Shown here in pieces: positions 7,480 to 15,984 of a stretch of 64,000 bases of DNA (the first letter of the stretch is position 1; every line of letters starts with the position of its first letter). The translations under genes and the position numbers were made by a program. Location: contig CAVVVG010000006.1 in NCBI GenBank assembly GCA_963751615.1, positions 434,001 through 498,000 on the forward strand, in the 5' to 3' direction. Below the pieces are notes generated by a model. It worked only from the letters and a program-made list of their open reading frames with translations, made no database searches and had not been told where the DNA came from. This stretch comes from Palsa-892 sp963751615. Its GTDB lineage: Bacteria; Pseudomonadota; Alphaproteobacteria; Rhizobiales; Xanthobacteraceae.

Positions 7480-8166
7480 TCAGCCACGATCTTGAAGCTC
7501 GAGTGTAACCAGCCTTGCGAGCAGAGTGGCTGGATAAAGCTGGCCAATAATTGTCTCCAAATTGCACAGGCTGCGGGCCACAGGATGCACGGGCACAATA
7601 TCACCGTAACCAATAGACGAGAGAGTCACGAAGCTGAAATAGATCAAGTTACTGGCGAGCGCCGGACTATCTTCCAAAGTGAGGCCCGTAAAAGCCTTCG
7701 GAATGATAATACCAACGAAAACGAACAGCGCCACAAATGTCACCGAGATCAATAAATAAAGAAGGATCGCACCGACGATCCGGTGATAAGTGACGCGTCC
7801 CGGTCCAAACACAGCGCGAGCAACAACCCAACCAAGCGTAATCGAAAATATCAGCCACGCGGCCGAGACAAGGTAGAGATCAAAAATTGACTTCTGCTGC
7901 AAGCGGTGGATAACGGCCACGGCGTTCATACAAAATGCGACCAGCAAGACTACAAAGACGGTTGGGCTGCCAGAGATCAATAGCGCGCCACCTAGAATGC
8001 CCAATAAAGCAACGGATCCTAAAATCTCAAAATCGATTAATCCAACGGCTTGGAGAGGGGCAACGACGAACAACAAAAGCAGGAGCAGAATGGTGAGCAC
8101 AGTAAGCAGTCGATCTCGGTATCGTTCCTGCAAATAATGCAACTTCTGTTCGAAACCGAAGCTCAT
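7480..8166 (-). CDS. Putative potassium (two-pore-type) ion channel
   Basis: 228 residues with about five or six hydrophobic segments starting near residue 20. The C-terminal pore region has the selectivity filter TLSSIGYGDIVP near residue 190, as in Ion_trans_2 potassium channels, followed by the last transmembrane helix (ETIIGQLYPATLLARLV). No cytosolic TrkA-N/RCK domain is attached. It would sit in the inner membrane and conduct K+. It stands alone between the methyltransferase (convergent) and the cysK remnant. The first helix is preceded by a charged amphipathic N-terminus. Confidence 0.8.
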   Translation of the reverse strand: MSFGFEQKLHYLQERYRDRLLTVLTILLLLLLFVVAPLQAVGLIDFEILGSVALLGILGGALLISGSPTVFVVLLVAFCMNAVAVIHRLQQKSIFDLYLVSAAWLIFSITLGWVVARAVFGPGRVTYHRIVGAILLYLLISVTFVALFVFVGIIIPKAFTGLTLEDSPALASNLIYFSFVTLSSIGYGDIVPVHPVARSLCNLETIIGQLYPATLLARLVTLELQDRG

Positions 8167-8231
8167 CTCAGGTGCACCAATCCTGCATTGTAAAATTCGT
8201 CACGACGCTAACAATTATTAATTGATCATTC

Positions 8232-8550
8232 TCAAGTTTTCGGCTCGAGATGGAAATTCGGTGTCGATCGCGAGATCTCTCTTTCTTCATCGGTCATGTC
8301 GACGGAAATATCCGCGAAGAGCGGCGTACTGAGATAACGTTCACCTGTGTCTGGTAGCATGCAAAGTACGATCGCACCCTTAGCTGCGTCTTTGCAAACC
8401 TAAATCGCCCCAGCAAATTTCGCGCCAGCCGCAATTCCAACGAATATTCCCTCCTTCTGGGTAAGCTGCTTACTCCAGTACAATGCATCGGCGCCCGAAA
8501 TCGTCAATATTTGATCAATAAAGCCTATAATGACGGCGTCACTGGTCAGT
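8232..8550 (-). pseudogene. C-terminal remnant of cysteine synthase
   Basis: Translation of the minus strand gives the end of a CysK-type PLP enzyme: QILTISGADALYWSKQL, KEGIFVGIAAGAKFAGAI, a TAG stop, then AKGAIVLCMLPDTGERYLST, PLFADISVDM and REISRSTPNFHLEPKT with the normal stop at 8232. The G-I-AAG and LPDTGERYLSTPLF segments are characteristic of O-acetylserine sulfhydrylase. The Lys-bearing N-terminal two thirds are absent, and an in-frame stop interrupts what remains, so it is inactive. Confidence 0.7.
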
Positions 8551-8665
8551 TGGCTCACTTAAAAATCGATCAATCGCTGATTGTAATTATGATCATGTTA
8601 CTCGTTGTGTTCACGCCAGTGGTCATCACGCACATGATCGCCATGGGCTGGCGTTAGCCAAACAA

Positions 8666-8690
8666 AAACCCCGGTGCAAAGCCGGGGTTT
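8666..8690 (-). terminator. Rho-independent terminator
   Basis: A 9-bp stem, AAACCCCGG at 8666-8674 with CCGGGGTTT at 8682-8690, and a 7-base loop. On the minus strand it is followed by TTTTTG, and it lies 23 bases after the stop of the secreted protein at 8713, so it most likely ends that transcript. Confidence 0.8.
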
Positions 8691-8712
8691 GAAATGTGCA
8701 GGCGGCTGTGCG

Positions 8713-9579
8713 TCAGCGCGCCGCGCTCCCGACATCCGCGATCGCGCCGCGCTGTCGGTTTTTATTCATCTCGGCGAGCTTTTCGATCAAATCCTTGGGC
8801 AGGCTCGCATTAGGATTGGGCGTATCGAGGCCGACGAACTTTGCGACATCCATGCCGAACGAATTACAATTGTATGTTGTACCGTGCCATGTTTTGTGTT
8901 CGCCCTGCAGATGTTTGATGTAGGCGACGACTTTGTTGTACTCGGCCTCGGTAAGCGTCACGCAGTAGCGCGCCGTCATGAACTGTTCGTCGACGTCGCC
9001 ATCACTAGGGCCTGTCTCAGCCGGCACGGGCATCCAAAGTCCCATTGTATAGGTAGACGAGCTGTTCCCCGCCGGATGAAGGCCCGCAATCTTGTAGCTG
9101 GCGAACCGGTTGCCTTCACCGAGCTTCCCAAAAAGTACAAAGGTATGGCCGAAACTTTGCGCTGAACGCGAACGGAATTCGACGAAATAGGGTTTACCTG
9201 GAGCGCGCGCGCTCTTGCAGCCATTCGAATTGACAGGGATGCTGATGTATTTGGTCTCGGGATCCTGGGAATATGGATTGAGTGCCCTTCCGCTGTGACT
9301 GGCGACGACATTGGTTGTCGGCAATGTGTTCGAGCTCGGCGCGCCAGCCGTCGATGAAGTCTGTTTTGTCGAGGACGTATTCAGCTTCGCCGCGGGCGAC
9401 GAGGTGTTCGAGCCCGATGTTGCAGCGGCCGCCGATGTTGTTTGTGGTTTGGGCGGCGTTGTCACGCCGTTCGCTGAAGAATTTTGCGCCGTTGCGCTAC
9501 TGCTTCCAATGACCGCGCTAAACACGACCACGGCCAAACCCAAACATCCGAAGTAACTGCTCTTTTGGATAGTTTGCAC
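8713..9579 (-). CDS. Secreted protein with probable permuted papain-like domain
   Basis: 288 residues from a GTG start at 9579 that has AGGAG 8 bases upstream; the ATG at 9633 would add residues from a hairpin and no signal logic. It has a signal peptide ending near SSSATAQ, a low-complexity Ser/Thr/Ala/Pro linker of about 75 residues, then a compact domain. That domain has SFGHTFVLFGKL (His) and, later, HGTTYNCNSFGMDVA (Cys). His-before-Cys order with an FGHTF box resembles permuted NlpC/P60-papain proteins such as the DUF4105/Lnb group. Such enzymes act on lipids or peptides in the envelope; this assignment is inference. The terminator at 8666 follows. Confidence 0.65.
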   Translation of the reverse strand: MQTIQKSSYFGCLGLAVVVFSAVIGSSSATAQNSSANGVTTPPKPQTTSAAAATSGSNTSSPAAKLNTSSTKQTSSTAGAPSSNTLPTTNVVASHSGRALNPYSQDPETKYISIPVNSNGCKSARAPGKPYFVEFRSRSAQSFGHTFVLFGKLGEGNRFASYKIAGLHPAGNSSSTYTMGLWMPVPAETGPSDGDVDEQFMTARYCVTLTEAEYNKVVAYIKHLQGEHKTWHGTTYNCNSFGMDVAKFVGLDTPNPNASLPKDLIEKLAEMNKNRQRGAIADVGSAAR

Positions 9580-9633
9580 GGTTAGAGCTCCTAACCATGT
9601 TTCAATGGTAAAATGGAGGCGATAAAAGGACAT

Positions 9634-9665
9634 GGTGCCTCGTCGAACTTATTCGTCGAGGCACC
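9634..9665 (-). terminator. Strong hairpin between lipoprotein and papain-like gene
   Basis: A 14-bp stem with one mismatch (9634-9647 with 9652-9665; 5' arm GGTGCCTCGTCGAA) and a 4-base loop. On the minus strand it lies 63 bases after the stop of the lipoprotein gene, and a TTTT follows after 6 bases. It is most likely the terminator of the lipoprotein gene, but it also sits in the leader of the papain-like gene and could act there. Confidence 0.5.
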
Positions 9666-9727
9666 GGATCCTTCCATCTGCAGCAGACAAAAAAGCCAGC
9701 TTCCGCCGGCCCTTCTGTAGTTTTGTC

Positions 9728-9841
9728 TTAGCCCTTGGCTACGACTGGGACTGGCGCTTTGCCGTAGGGCGCCTTACCGGCGCAGCCGGCTGCGCTCAGC
9801 AGAGCAAGAATTGCAGTCGTTGCGATGAGAAACTTCTTCAT
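9728..9841 (-). CDS. Small lipoprotein (37 residues)
   Basis: The start at 9841 gives MKKFLIATTAILALLS, then AAGC as the lipobox, and a short Gly/Lys/Pro-rich mature part of 18 residues ending in KG. The mature protein would be attached to a membrane by its Cys lipid. A GGGGG stretch lies upstream of the ATG. The open frame extends upstream to 9961, but that extension has no signal-peptide logic. Similar tiny lipoproteins are common in Rhizobiales, without known function. Confidence 0.65.
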   Translation of the reverse strand: MKKFLIATTAILALLSAAGCAGKAPYGKAPVPVVAKG

Positions 9842-10068
9842 GAAACAGCCCCCTATATGTGTGGTGCACGATGAAACGGTTACGCAAACCCTCACCGCAA
9901 ATTTACATACTGGGTTGTCCTTAACCATTAAAATAACTGTATTCCAATTCGATTTCTGCAAACTGTGGCATCAAAGTCACACTTTCGGTGATTAAGTTTT
10001 AAATGCAGAAATCACGCCAATCAATTGTAATTATTGAATTAAAGATCCCATCCCATGAAACAGAAATT

Positions 10069-11145
10069 CTAGCGTAACTCTTGATACTCGAACGTTCCAG
10101 GCGATGATGACTTTGCAGCTCGCGACGCTGAGGAAACTGCCCCTGCAGCAGCTGGGCGCTGAGGAACACGGGCGGTAGAAGCAGCCGAGCCTGATTCCTT
10201 TGCCATGCTTGGCGGGTGGTTCAAGGGGGCGCTTACAGAAGAGCCCGCCCCGCTGGGAGAGGGAATCCCGGCCACCGATGGCTCACTGACGAAGGAAGGC
10301 GTGTGAGAAGCAGGTTGCACGGGGTTCGAAAGGCCAATCTCCACCGTTGTAGACGTCCCGCTAATGGCTTGTGACTTGCGCGCGGCTGGCTCCTGCTGTT
10401 TCGGCTCATTCTTGGCAGCGCTTGAACCCGCGGGCATTTCGCCCGCCGGTGCAGCCGTACGTATTTCACCAGCCCCCGATCTTGCGACCGACAAGACTTT
10501 GCTAACAACCATCGAATGCAGGCGTGCGGCTTTATCAATCGTGATGTGCCCAACACCCTCATATCGGCTCACATCGACATTATGGAGTTCACCGTGGAAG
10601 CCCGGCCCGCGTGACATGTAGGCGTAATCGCGTTGCGTAATGTTCATGACTCGCTGAACATTGGAAGTCGCCGCAAATGACCGAGTCGCGTCGAACGGAA
10701 CGATGAGCGTGACCGGCACACCCAGCGTGCCGAGATATTCGCCCATCATCATGACCACATCCGCGCCGAGGGAATGGCCAATCAGGATGATGGCACCACG
10801 ATCGCCCGCCTTGTATTTGGCCGCGATTTGATTCGATACCTCTTTCCAGGAACCATACTCGTGAACAGTTGAATAAACTCCTGTATTTTGTATCTTTTGT
10901 GCGAGATCATCCATCCCTAGCGAAAAGATGTTCATCAGACCCCGAAAAAGATAGACGTGCGCGGCGCTGGTCTTCTTGGTTTTTTCGCCTGCCACGTGTA
11001 GCGAAGCAGAGGTGACCGCCGGCTTCTCCCCTGACGCGGTCTGGCTCGCAGCCGCAAAGCAGCCACCGAAAAAAACCGCGATCGCGACGCTCACAGCGAT
11101 ATTGAGACGCGATATGTTCAACGACAGTCCGCTAACCATTGTCAT
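10069..11145 (-). CDS. Secreted alpha/beta-hydrolase (lipase-like), Ser/Ala/Pro-rich tail
   Basis: 358 residues. A hydrophobic segment (IAVSVAIAVFFGGCFAAAS) near residue 20 is a signal peptide or anchor. The hydrolase core follows: HVYLFRGLMNIFSLGMDDLA, then the nucleophile elbow IILIGHSLGADVVM near residue 125 and a likely catalytic His in GVGHITIDKAARLH. The last ~130 residues are low-complexity Ser, Pro and Ala, probably disordered or cell-wall spanning. Lipase/esterase activity is a family inference; the substrate is unknown. Start uncertain: a GTG at 11160 and an ATG at 11139 are in frame. Confidence 0.7.
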   Translation of the reverse strand: MTMVSGLSLNISRLNIAVSVAIAVFFGGCFAAASQTASGEKPAVTSASLHVAGEKTKKTSAAHVYLFRGLMNIFSLGMDDLAQKIQNTGVYSTVHEYGSWKEVSNQIAAKYKAGDRGAIILIGHSLGADVVMMMGEYLGTLGVPVTLIVPFDATRSFAATSNVQRVMNITQRDYAYMSRGPGFHGELHNVDVSRYEGVGHITIDKAARLHSMVVSKVLSVARSGAGEIRTAAPAGEMPAGSSAAKNEPKQQEPAARKSQAISGTSTTVEIGLSNPVQPASHTPSFVSEPSVAGIPSPSGAGSSVSAPLNHPPSMAKESGSAASTARVPQRPAAAGAVSSASRAAKSSSPGTFEYQELR

Positions 11146-11348
11146 CCGTGGAGTACCCACCGTCCCGTTTCTTACTGATCAATCCTTGTATCTGATATTG
11201 CAGCGCTCGATAGGGGGTAATGGTTTTTCCGTCAAATGTGTGGCTTTGTTACAACATAGGCTCGAATTATTCGTCTAAGGCATTTTGTCTAACTCCTTGA
11301 ATATATATGGAAATTATTAAGAAATCATCACTTCGGTTGACTGAGTCA

Positions 11349-11900
11349 TCATTCAGGAGGCAAGGGGAATTCCTCGAGATAAGGAACGCAGTCCTTCTCG
11401 ACGTCGATTTGCAGAGAGGCGAGCATGCGAACGACCCCGTTATAGAAAGAAATCGCGAGAACCAGTTCGACCATACATTCGGGGTCGAGATATTGACCCA
11501 AGATTGCAAAGGTTTCGTCTGAAATTGTGAGATTAAGCGTCATCTCTCGCGCGGCCTTTAAGACCTTTTTGGCGAGCACATCGAGATCCGTCGAACGGCC
11601 CGCGGTTTCCGCCCCGATCGCACGAATATCGGCATCGGAAACGCCGAACGTTCTTCCAATTTCGATATGATGCGCCCATTCGTAGCGCGAACGCGTAAGA
11701 TAGCCAACTTGCAAAATCGCCAATTCGCGAAGTCGAGGATCCAGCCGGCCCTGTTCGCGGATAAATCGTCCGAGCCCGCGAAAGGCGCGAAGTCCATTTG
11801 GGCTATGAATGACCACCCGATATAGATTGAGATCGCGTTGAAGTAGATCGCGATTTTCGGGTGCGACAGAATCTTGATCGAGATAGGGTAAGCGCGTCAT
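11349..11900 (-). CDS. Carboxymuconolactone decarboxylase-family protein
   Basis: 183 residues of the AhpD/CMD helical fold: GRLDPRLRELAILQVGYLTR and YEWAHHIEIGRTFGVSDADI are the typical helices. In AhpD-type reductases the second carries a CxxC pair; here there is no such pair, so a peroxidase-linked redox role is unlikely, and it groups with the Cys-less 4-carboxymuconolactone decarboxylase-like members whose His side chains sit in the same helix. No aromatic-degradation genes are adjacent, so the substrate is unknown. Confidence 0.75.
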   Translation of the reverse strand: MTRLPYLDQDSVAPENRDLLQRDLNLYRVVIHSPNGLRAFRGLGRFIREQGRLDPRLRELAILQVGYLTRSRYEWAHHIEIGRTFGVSDADIRAIGAETAGRSTDLDVLAKKVLKAAREMTLNLTISDETFAILGQYLDPECMVELVLAISFYNGVVRMLASLQIDVEKDCVPYLEEFPLPPE

Positions 11901-12082
11901 CGACCGCTCCGGTAATTTCCGAGCGGCTTAAGACCGCAGCCACCCTCTGTCTGTATTCAGTATTTACGAATTCATATGAATGTTTTCATTCGCACTGATT
12001 TCATCATCAGAATTCAATCGGAACATATCTTCAACAAAGGAATCGCAATACGCGGATGCGCGTCGAATAAACTGACGTTAGA

Positions 12083-13057
12083 TCAGAGACGAATGTGGAG
12101 TGCGTGCGCGAGTTCGCCTATAATGCCGCGACGGAAAAGCAGGACGACAATGACGAAAATGGCGCCCTGGATAACCGTCACCCACTGGCCGAAGCCCGCG
12201 AGATAATTTTGCATTGAAATAATCACAAAAGCGCCAACAACAGGTCCGAATACGGTGCCCAGTCCTCCTACCAGCGTCATCAACACAACTTCACCTGACA
12301 TCGTCCAATGAACGTCGGTGAGCGAAGCGAGCTGGAATACTAGAGCTTTCGTGCCGCCCGCCAATCCTGCAAGGGTCGCCGACAGCACGAAGGCGACGAG
12401 CTTGTAGCGCACCGTCTTATAGCCAAGCGAGATCGCCCTGCTCTCGTTTTCGCGGATCGCTTTGAGCACTTCGCCGAAGGGTGAATAGATGATTCGATAG
12501 ATCAGCATGAATGACAACAAGAAAATCACGAGCACTGTATAATACATTGTCATCGTATTATTCAGATCAAACACACCGAACAGAACGCCGCGCGGTACGC
12601 CCTGTATACCGTCTTCGCCGCCCGTGAATTTTGCCTGCAACGCGAAGAAAAACATCATCTGTGCGAGCGCAAGTGTAATCATTGCAAAATAGATTCCTTG
12701 CCGACGGATGGCGAGTGCACCCGCCACCAGGCCGAGAAGCGTGCCGGTTATCGTACCTGCAAGGATGGCTAGTTCGGGCGGGAATCCCCAAACCTTCGCT
12801 GCATGAGCGCTTACATAGCCGGCCCAGCCGAAGAACAATGCGTGCCCGAAAGAAAGCAGTCCGACATAGCCGATGAGAAGATTGAACGCACAGGCGAACA
12901 ATGCAAAGCAAAGCGCCTTCATCAAATCCACCGGATAAATGAAAGTCGGCGCGACAAAAAGAAATACGGTCAAAATGACAAAAGTGACCATCTCGCTCCG
13001 TGAGGAAGCCGTTTTGATGGGCGCACCAATCGTTTCCACTTGAGCGATGTCCGCCAT
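12083..13057 (-). CDS. livM: Branched-chain amino acid ABC transporter, permease LivM
   Basis: 324 residues, multi-spanning inner-membrane protein of the LivM group. About nine hydrophobic segments are visible, with the family core GYVGLLSFGHALFFGWAGYV near residue 65 and the cytoplasmic loop that meets the ATPase, YSPFGEVLKAIRENESRAIS. It pairs with LivH to form the channel for a branched-chain amino acid or related substrate. It is the last gene of the operon livG-livF-livK-livH-livM on the minus strand, two bases after livH. The nearby valine-degradation operon does not prove the substrate. Confidence 0.9.
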   Translation of the reverse strand: MADIAQVETIGAPIKTASSRSEMVTFVILTVFLFVAPTFIYPVDLMKALCFALFACAFNLLIGYVGLLSFGHALFFGWAGYVSAHAAKVWGFPPELAILAGTITGTLLGLVAGALAIRRQGIYFAMITLALAQMMFFFALQAKFTGGEDGIQGVPRGVLFGVFDLNNTMTMYYTVLVIFLLSFMLIYRIIYSPFGEVLKAIRENESRAISLGYKTVRYKLVAFVLSATLAGLAGGTKALVFQLASLTDVHWTMSGEVVLMTLVGGLGTVFGPVVGAFVIISMQNYLAGFGQWVTVIQGAIFVIVVLLFRRGIIGELAHALHIRL

Positions 13058-13059
13058 GG

Positions 13060-13947
13060 CTACACTGTCCTTCCGAACAGACCTGCAGGCCGGATCAACA
13101 ACACGATCGCCATGATCACGAAGATCACGGTGTTCGAAGCCTCTGGGAAAAAGACCTTCGTTAATCCTTCCACCACACCGAGTGCAAAGCCCGTCAGAAT
13201 TGCGCCCATGATCGAGCCCATGCCGCCGATTACGACCACAGCGAACACAACGATAATCAGGTCCGCCCCCATTTGCGGACTGACGTTATAGATTGGAGCC
13301 GCCATCACGCCCGCCAAAGCTGCGAGCGCAACGCCAAATCCGTAAGTGAGCGTAATCATGCGTGGCACGTTGATGCCGAAAGCGCGTACCAATGTCGGAT
13401 TTTCGGTGGCCGCGCGTAGATACGAGCCGAGCCGCGTCTTCTCGATCAGAAACCAGGTGGCGAAGCAAACGCCCAACGAACATACGACCACCCAGGCGCG
13501 ATAATTTGGCAGGAACATGAACCCAAGATTTTGCCCACCCTGCAGCGACGACGGAACTTGATAGGGTTGTCCCGATGACCCGTAATAATTGCGAAACACG
13601 CCTTCGATGATGAGAGCGAGACCGAAAGTGAGCAACAGACCGTATAGATGATCGAGTTTGTAAAGCCACTGCAGCATCGTTCGCTCGATGATGATACCGC
13701 TGATGCCGACGATAATCGGCGCGATAATCAATGCCGTCCAATATCCGATGCCAGTCATTTGCAGAAGAAGATAGGCTGCGAAAGCGCCCAGCATGTATTG
13801 AGCGCCGTGCGCAAAATTGATGATGTTGAGCATGCCGAAAATCACGGCCAGACCCAGACTCAACAGCGCATAAAACGATCCGTTGATCAGCCCGATCAGG
13901 AGCTGACCGAATAAAGCCTGGGACGGGATACCTAAAATTTCGAACAC
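13060..13947 (-). CDS. livH: Branched-chain amino acid ABC transporter, permease LivH
   Basis: 295 residues. The LivH signature LINGSFYALLSLGLAVIFG near the N-terminus and the coupling loop KTRLGSYLRAATENPTLV are clear; about eight membrane spans. It forms the transmembrane pathway with LivM. It follows the substrate-binding protein gene after a 67-base gap containing a GC-rich hairpin, which probably lowers permease expression relative to the binding protein. Confidence 0.9.
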   Translation of the reverse strand: MFEILGIPSQALFGQLLIGLINGSFYALLSLGLAVIFGMLNIINFAHGAQYMLGAFAAYLLLQMTGIGYWTALIIAPIIVGISGIIIERTMLQWLYKLDHLYGLLLTFGLALIIEGVFRNYYGSSGQPYQVPSSLQGGQNLGFMFLPNYRAWVVVCSLGVCFATWFLIEKTRLGSYLRAATENPTLVRAFGINVPRMITLTYGFGVALAALAGVMAAPIYNVSPQMGADLIIVVFAVVVIGGMGSIMGAILTGFALGVVEGLTKVFFPEASNTVIFVIMAIVLLIRPAGLFGRTV

Positions 13948-13970
13948 CCGGGATTACTCCCCATTTCGAA

Positions 13971-13991
13971 GGGCGGGCTTAGCGCCCGCCC
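13971..13991 (-). promoter_or_regulatory. Intercistronic hairpin between livK and livH
   Basis: An 8-bp GC stem, GGGCGGGC at 13971-13978 with GCCCGCCC at 13984-13991, and a TTAGC loop. There is no T-run on the minus strand, so it is not a full terminator. Hairpins in this position after a binding-protein gene commonly protect the upstream mRNA end or attenuate readthrough into the permease genes. Confidence 0.5.
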
Positions 13992-14014
13992 CCATCTCGC
14001 GACGTATATTCAGA

Positions 14015-15232
14015 TCAGCCAGTCACCAGCGGACAACTACCGTCCTTAAGCGGACGGAAAGCCTCCGCTGCCGGAATAGTCGCACGCAACTTATAGAGGT
14101 CGCCGGGGTATTTTGACTCTTCTGGCTTCTTCACCTCGAAGAGATAGGCATCATGGATCTTGCGCCCGTCAGCGCGAATCGTGCCCTTGCCGAACAATGG
14201 GTCGTCAGTGGGCAGTTCCTTCATCTTCGCAACCACTGCCTTGCCGTCAGCCGAGCTCTTCAGCGCACTGACCGCCTTCAGGTAGTGGGTGACGCCTGAA
14301 TAGACGCCGGCATGAATCATGGTCGGGATTTTGCCCGGTATCTCGGCCTGCCAGCGCTTCGTGAACGCGCGGTTCGCGTCATTGGCATCCCAATACCAAG
14401 TTTCAGTTAGCGCAAGGCCTTGTGCGACCGGAAGGCCCATCGCTGCAACGTCCGCTGAGAAGACGAGGAGGCCAGCAAGATTCTGGCCGCCCTTTACGAT
14501 GCCGAATTCAGCCGCTTGCTTGATCGAGTTGATGGTATCGCCGCCGGCGTTCGCAAGTCCGATCACCTTAGCCTTTGAAGCCTGCGCCTGAAGTAGGAAC
14601 GACGAAAAATCGTTCGTATTTAGCGGATGACGAACCTTGCCTAGCACTTTGCCACCATTCGCTTCGACCACTGCCGCAGTATCAGTCTCAAGCGCATGAC
14701 CGAACGCATAATCCGCGGTGAGGAAGAACCAGGTATCACCTCCGGTTTTCACCATCGATTTGCCGGTGCCGTTTGCCAGCATCCAGGTGTCATAGGTCCA
14801 ATGAACGGTATTGAGATTGCATTCCTTGCCTGTAAGGGCTGACGATGCGGCGCCCGAGACAACGAACACCTTGTTCTTTGTATTCGCGACTTTGCTGACC
14901 GCAAGGGCGACGCCCGAATTCGGCACGTCGATGATCATGTCAACCTTGTCAGCATCGTACCACTGCGTCGCCAGCGCCGAACCTATATCGGGCTTGTTCT
15001 GATGATCGCCGCTGACGATTTCAACCTTTAGGTTCGGGTTGACCTTCGCAAAGTCGGCGATCGCGAGCTTGGCGGCAGCCGTCGAACCCGGCCCACCAAG
15101 GTCAGCATACAGGCTCGACATATCGCTAAGAACGGCAATCTTGACCGTTTGAGTACTCGATTGGGCAAACGCCGCCGCAACGCACAATAGCGCAGCGGCG
15201 GCAACAGCTACAGCACCAATAGGCTTCTTCAT
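14015..15232 (-). CDS. livK: Branched-chain amino acid ABC transporter, periplasmic binding protein
   Basis: 405 residues. The start at 15232 has GGGAG upstream and yields a clean signal peptide (MKKPIGAVAVAAAALLC to AFAQ). The mature part is a type I periplasmic-binding fold of the Peripla_BP_6 kind: VKIAVLSDMSSLYADLGGPG near the N-terminus, and DYAFGHALETDT and TETWYWDANDANRAF later. This subclass is common in Rhizobiales and may bind amides, short organic acids or amino acids, so the substrate should not be assumed to be leucine. It lies in the operon between livF and livH. Confidence 0.85.
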   Translation of the reverse strand: MKKPIGAVAVAAAALLCVAAAFAQSSTQTVKIAVLSDMSSLYADLGGPGSTAAAKLAIADFAKVNPNLKVEIVSGDHQNKPDIGSALATQWYDADKVDMIIDVPNSGVALAVSKVANTKNKVFVVSGAASSALTGKECNLNTVHWTYDTWMLANGTGKSMVKTGGDTWFFLTADYAFGHALETDTAAVVEANGGKVLGKVRHPLNTNDFSSFLLQAQASKAKVIGLANAGGDTINSIKQAAEFGIVKGGQNLAGLLVFSADVAAMGLPVAQGLALTETWYWDANDANRAFTKRWQAEIPGKIPTMIHAGVYSGVTHYLKAVSALKSSADGKAVVAKMKELPTDDPLFGKGTIRADGRKIHDAYLFEVKKPEESKYPGDLYKLRATIPAAEAFRPLKDGSCPLVTG

Positions 15233-15272
15233 TGTCTCGCTCCCTAATATCGGGGGCCGGGGGGCCCACAGG

Positions 15273-15984
15273 TCAAACTCCAAGGTATTCGTGAAGCTTT
15301 TCGCGCTTCACGTCCAGTTCCGAATTCGCAAACCGTTCCACAACCTTGCCATGCTCAATGATGTAGTAGCGATCAGCAACGGTCGCAGCGAAACGGAAAT
15401 TCTGCTCGACCAGCAGAATGGTGAAGCCCCGTTCCTTGAGTAATCTAATCGTTTTGCCGATTTGCTGGATGATGACGGGGGCCAGACCCTCGGTTGGCTC
15501 ATCCAATAGAAGTAGACGCGCGCCGGTACGCAGAATGCGGCCGATTGCCAGCATCTGTTGCTCGCCGCCCGAAAGCTTGGTGCCCTGACTGTGCAGACGT
15601 TCTTTCAGGTTCGGAAAAAGGTCAAACACCTGGCTTGCGGTAAGCCCGCCTGCCTTGATCTGCGGCGGCAGCAACAGATTTTCTTCGACATCCAGTGTCG
15701 AAAAAATGCCACGCTCCTCCGGACAAAACGCTAGTCCCACCCTGGCAATTTTGTCGGATGTCAGATTGATCAGTTCACGGCCTTCAAAGCGCACGGAGCC
15801 TTTGCGCTGCCCGACAATTCCCATGATTGATTTCAGCGTGGTAGTTTTTCCGGCGCCATTGCGGCCGAGCAAAGTCACCACCTCGCCCGCAAGAACTTCA
15901 AAAGTTACGCCGTGCAAAATGTGAGAACTCGCCGTACCAGGCTTCGAGATTTTCGACGGCGAGAATGGGAGCGCGATCAAGCAT
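15273..15984 (-). CDS. livF: Branched-chain amino acid ABC transporter ATPase LivF (apparent +1 frameshift near the N-terminus)
   Basis: ATPase of about 236 residues: Walker A LLGRNGAGKTTTLKS, signature LSGGEQQMLAIGRIL, Walker B LLLLDEPTEGLAP, H-loop LVEQN. The natural start is the ATG at 15984, overlapping the livG stop, and reads MLDRAPILAVENLEAWYGE. It then shifts frame: the bases at 15921-15930 hold one nucleotide too many, and removing an A at 15926/15927 joins GE to SHILHGVTFEV perfectly. As given, translation in the main frame could only start at a TTG at 15980 with an unrelated N-terminus. Sequencing indel or true lesion cannot be told apart here. It would drive the LivHM channel together with LivG. 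Confidence 0.85.
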
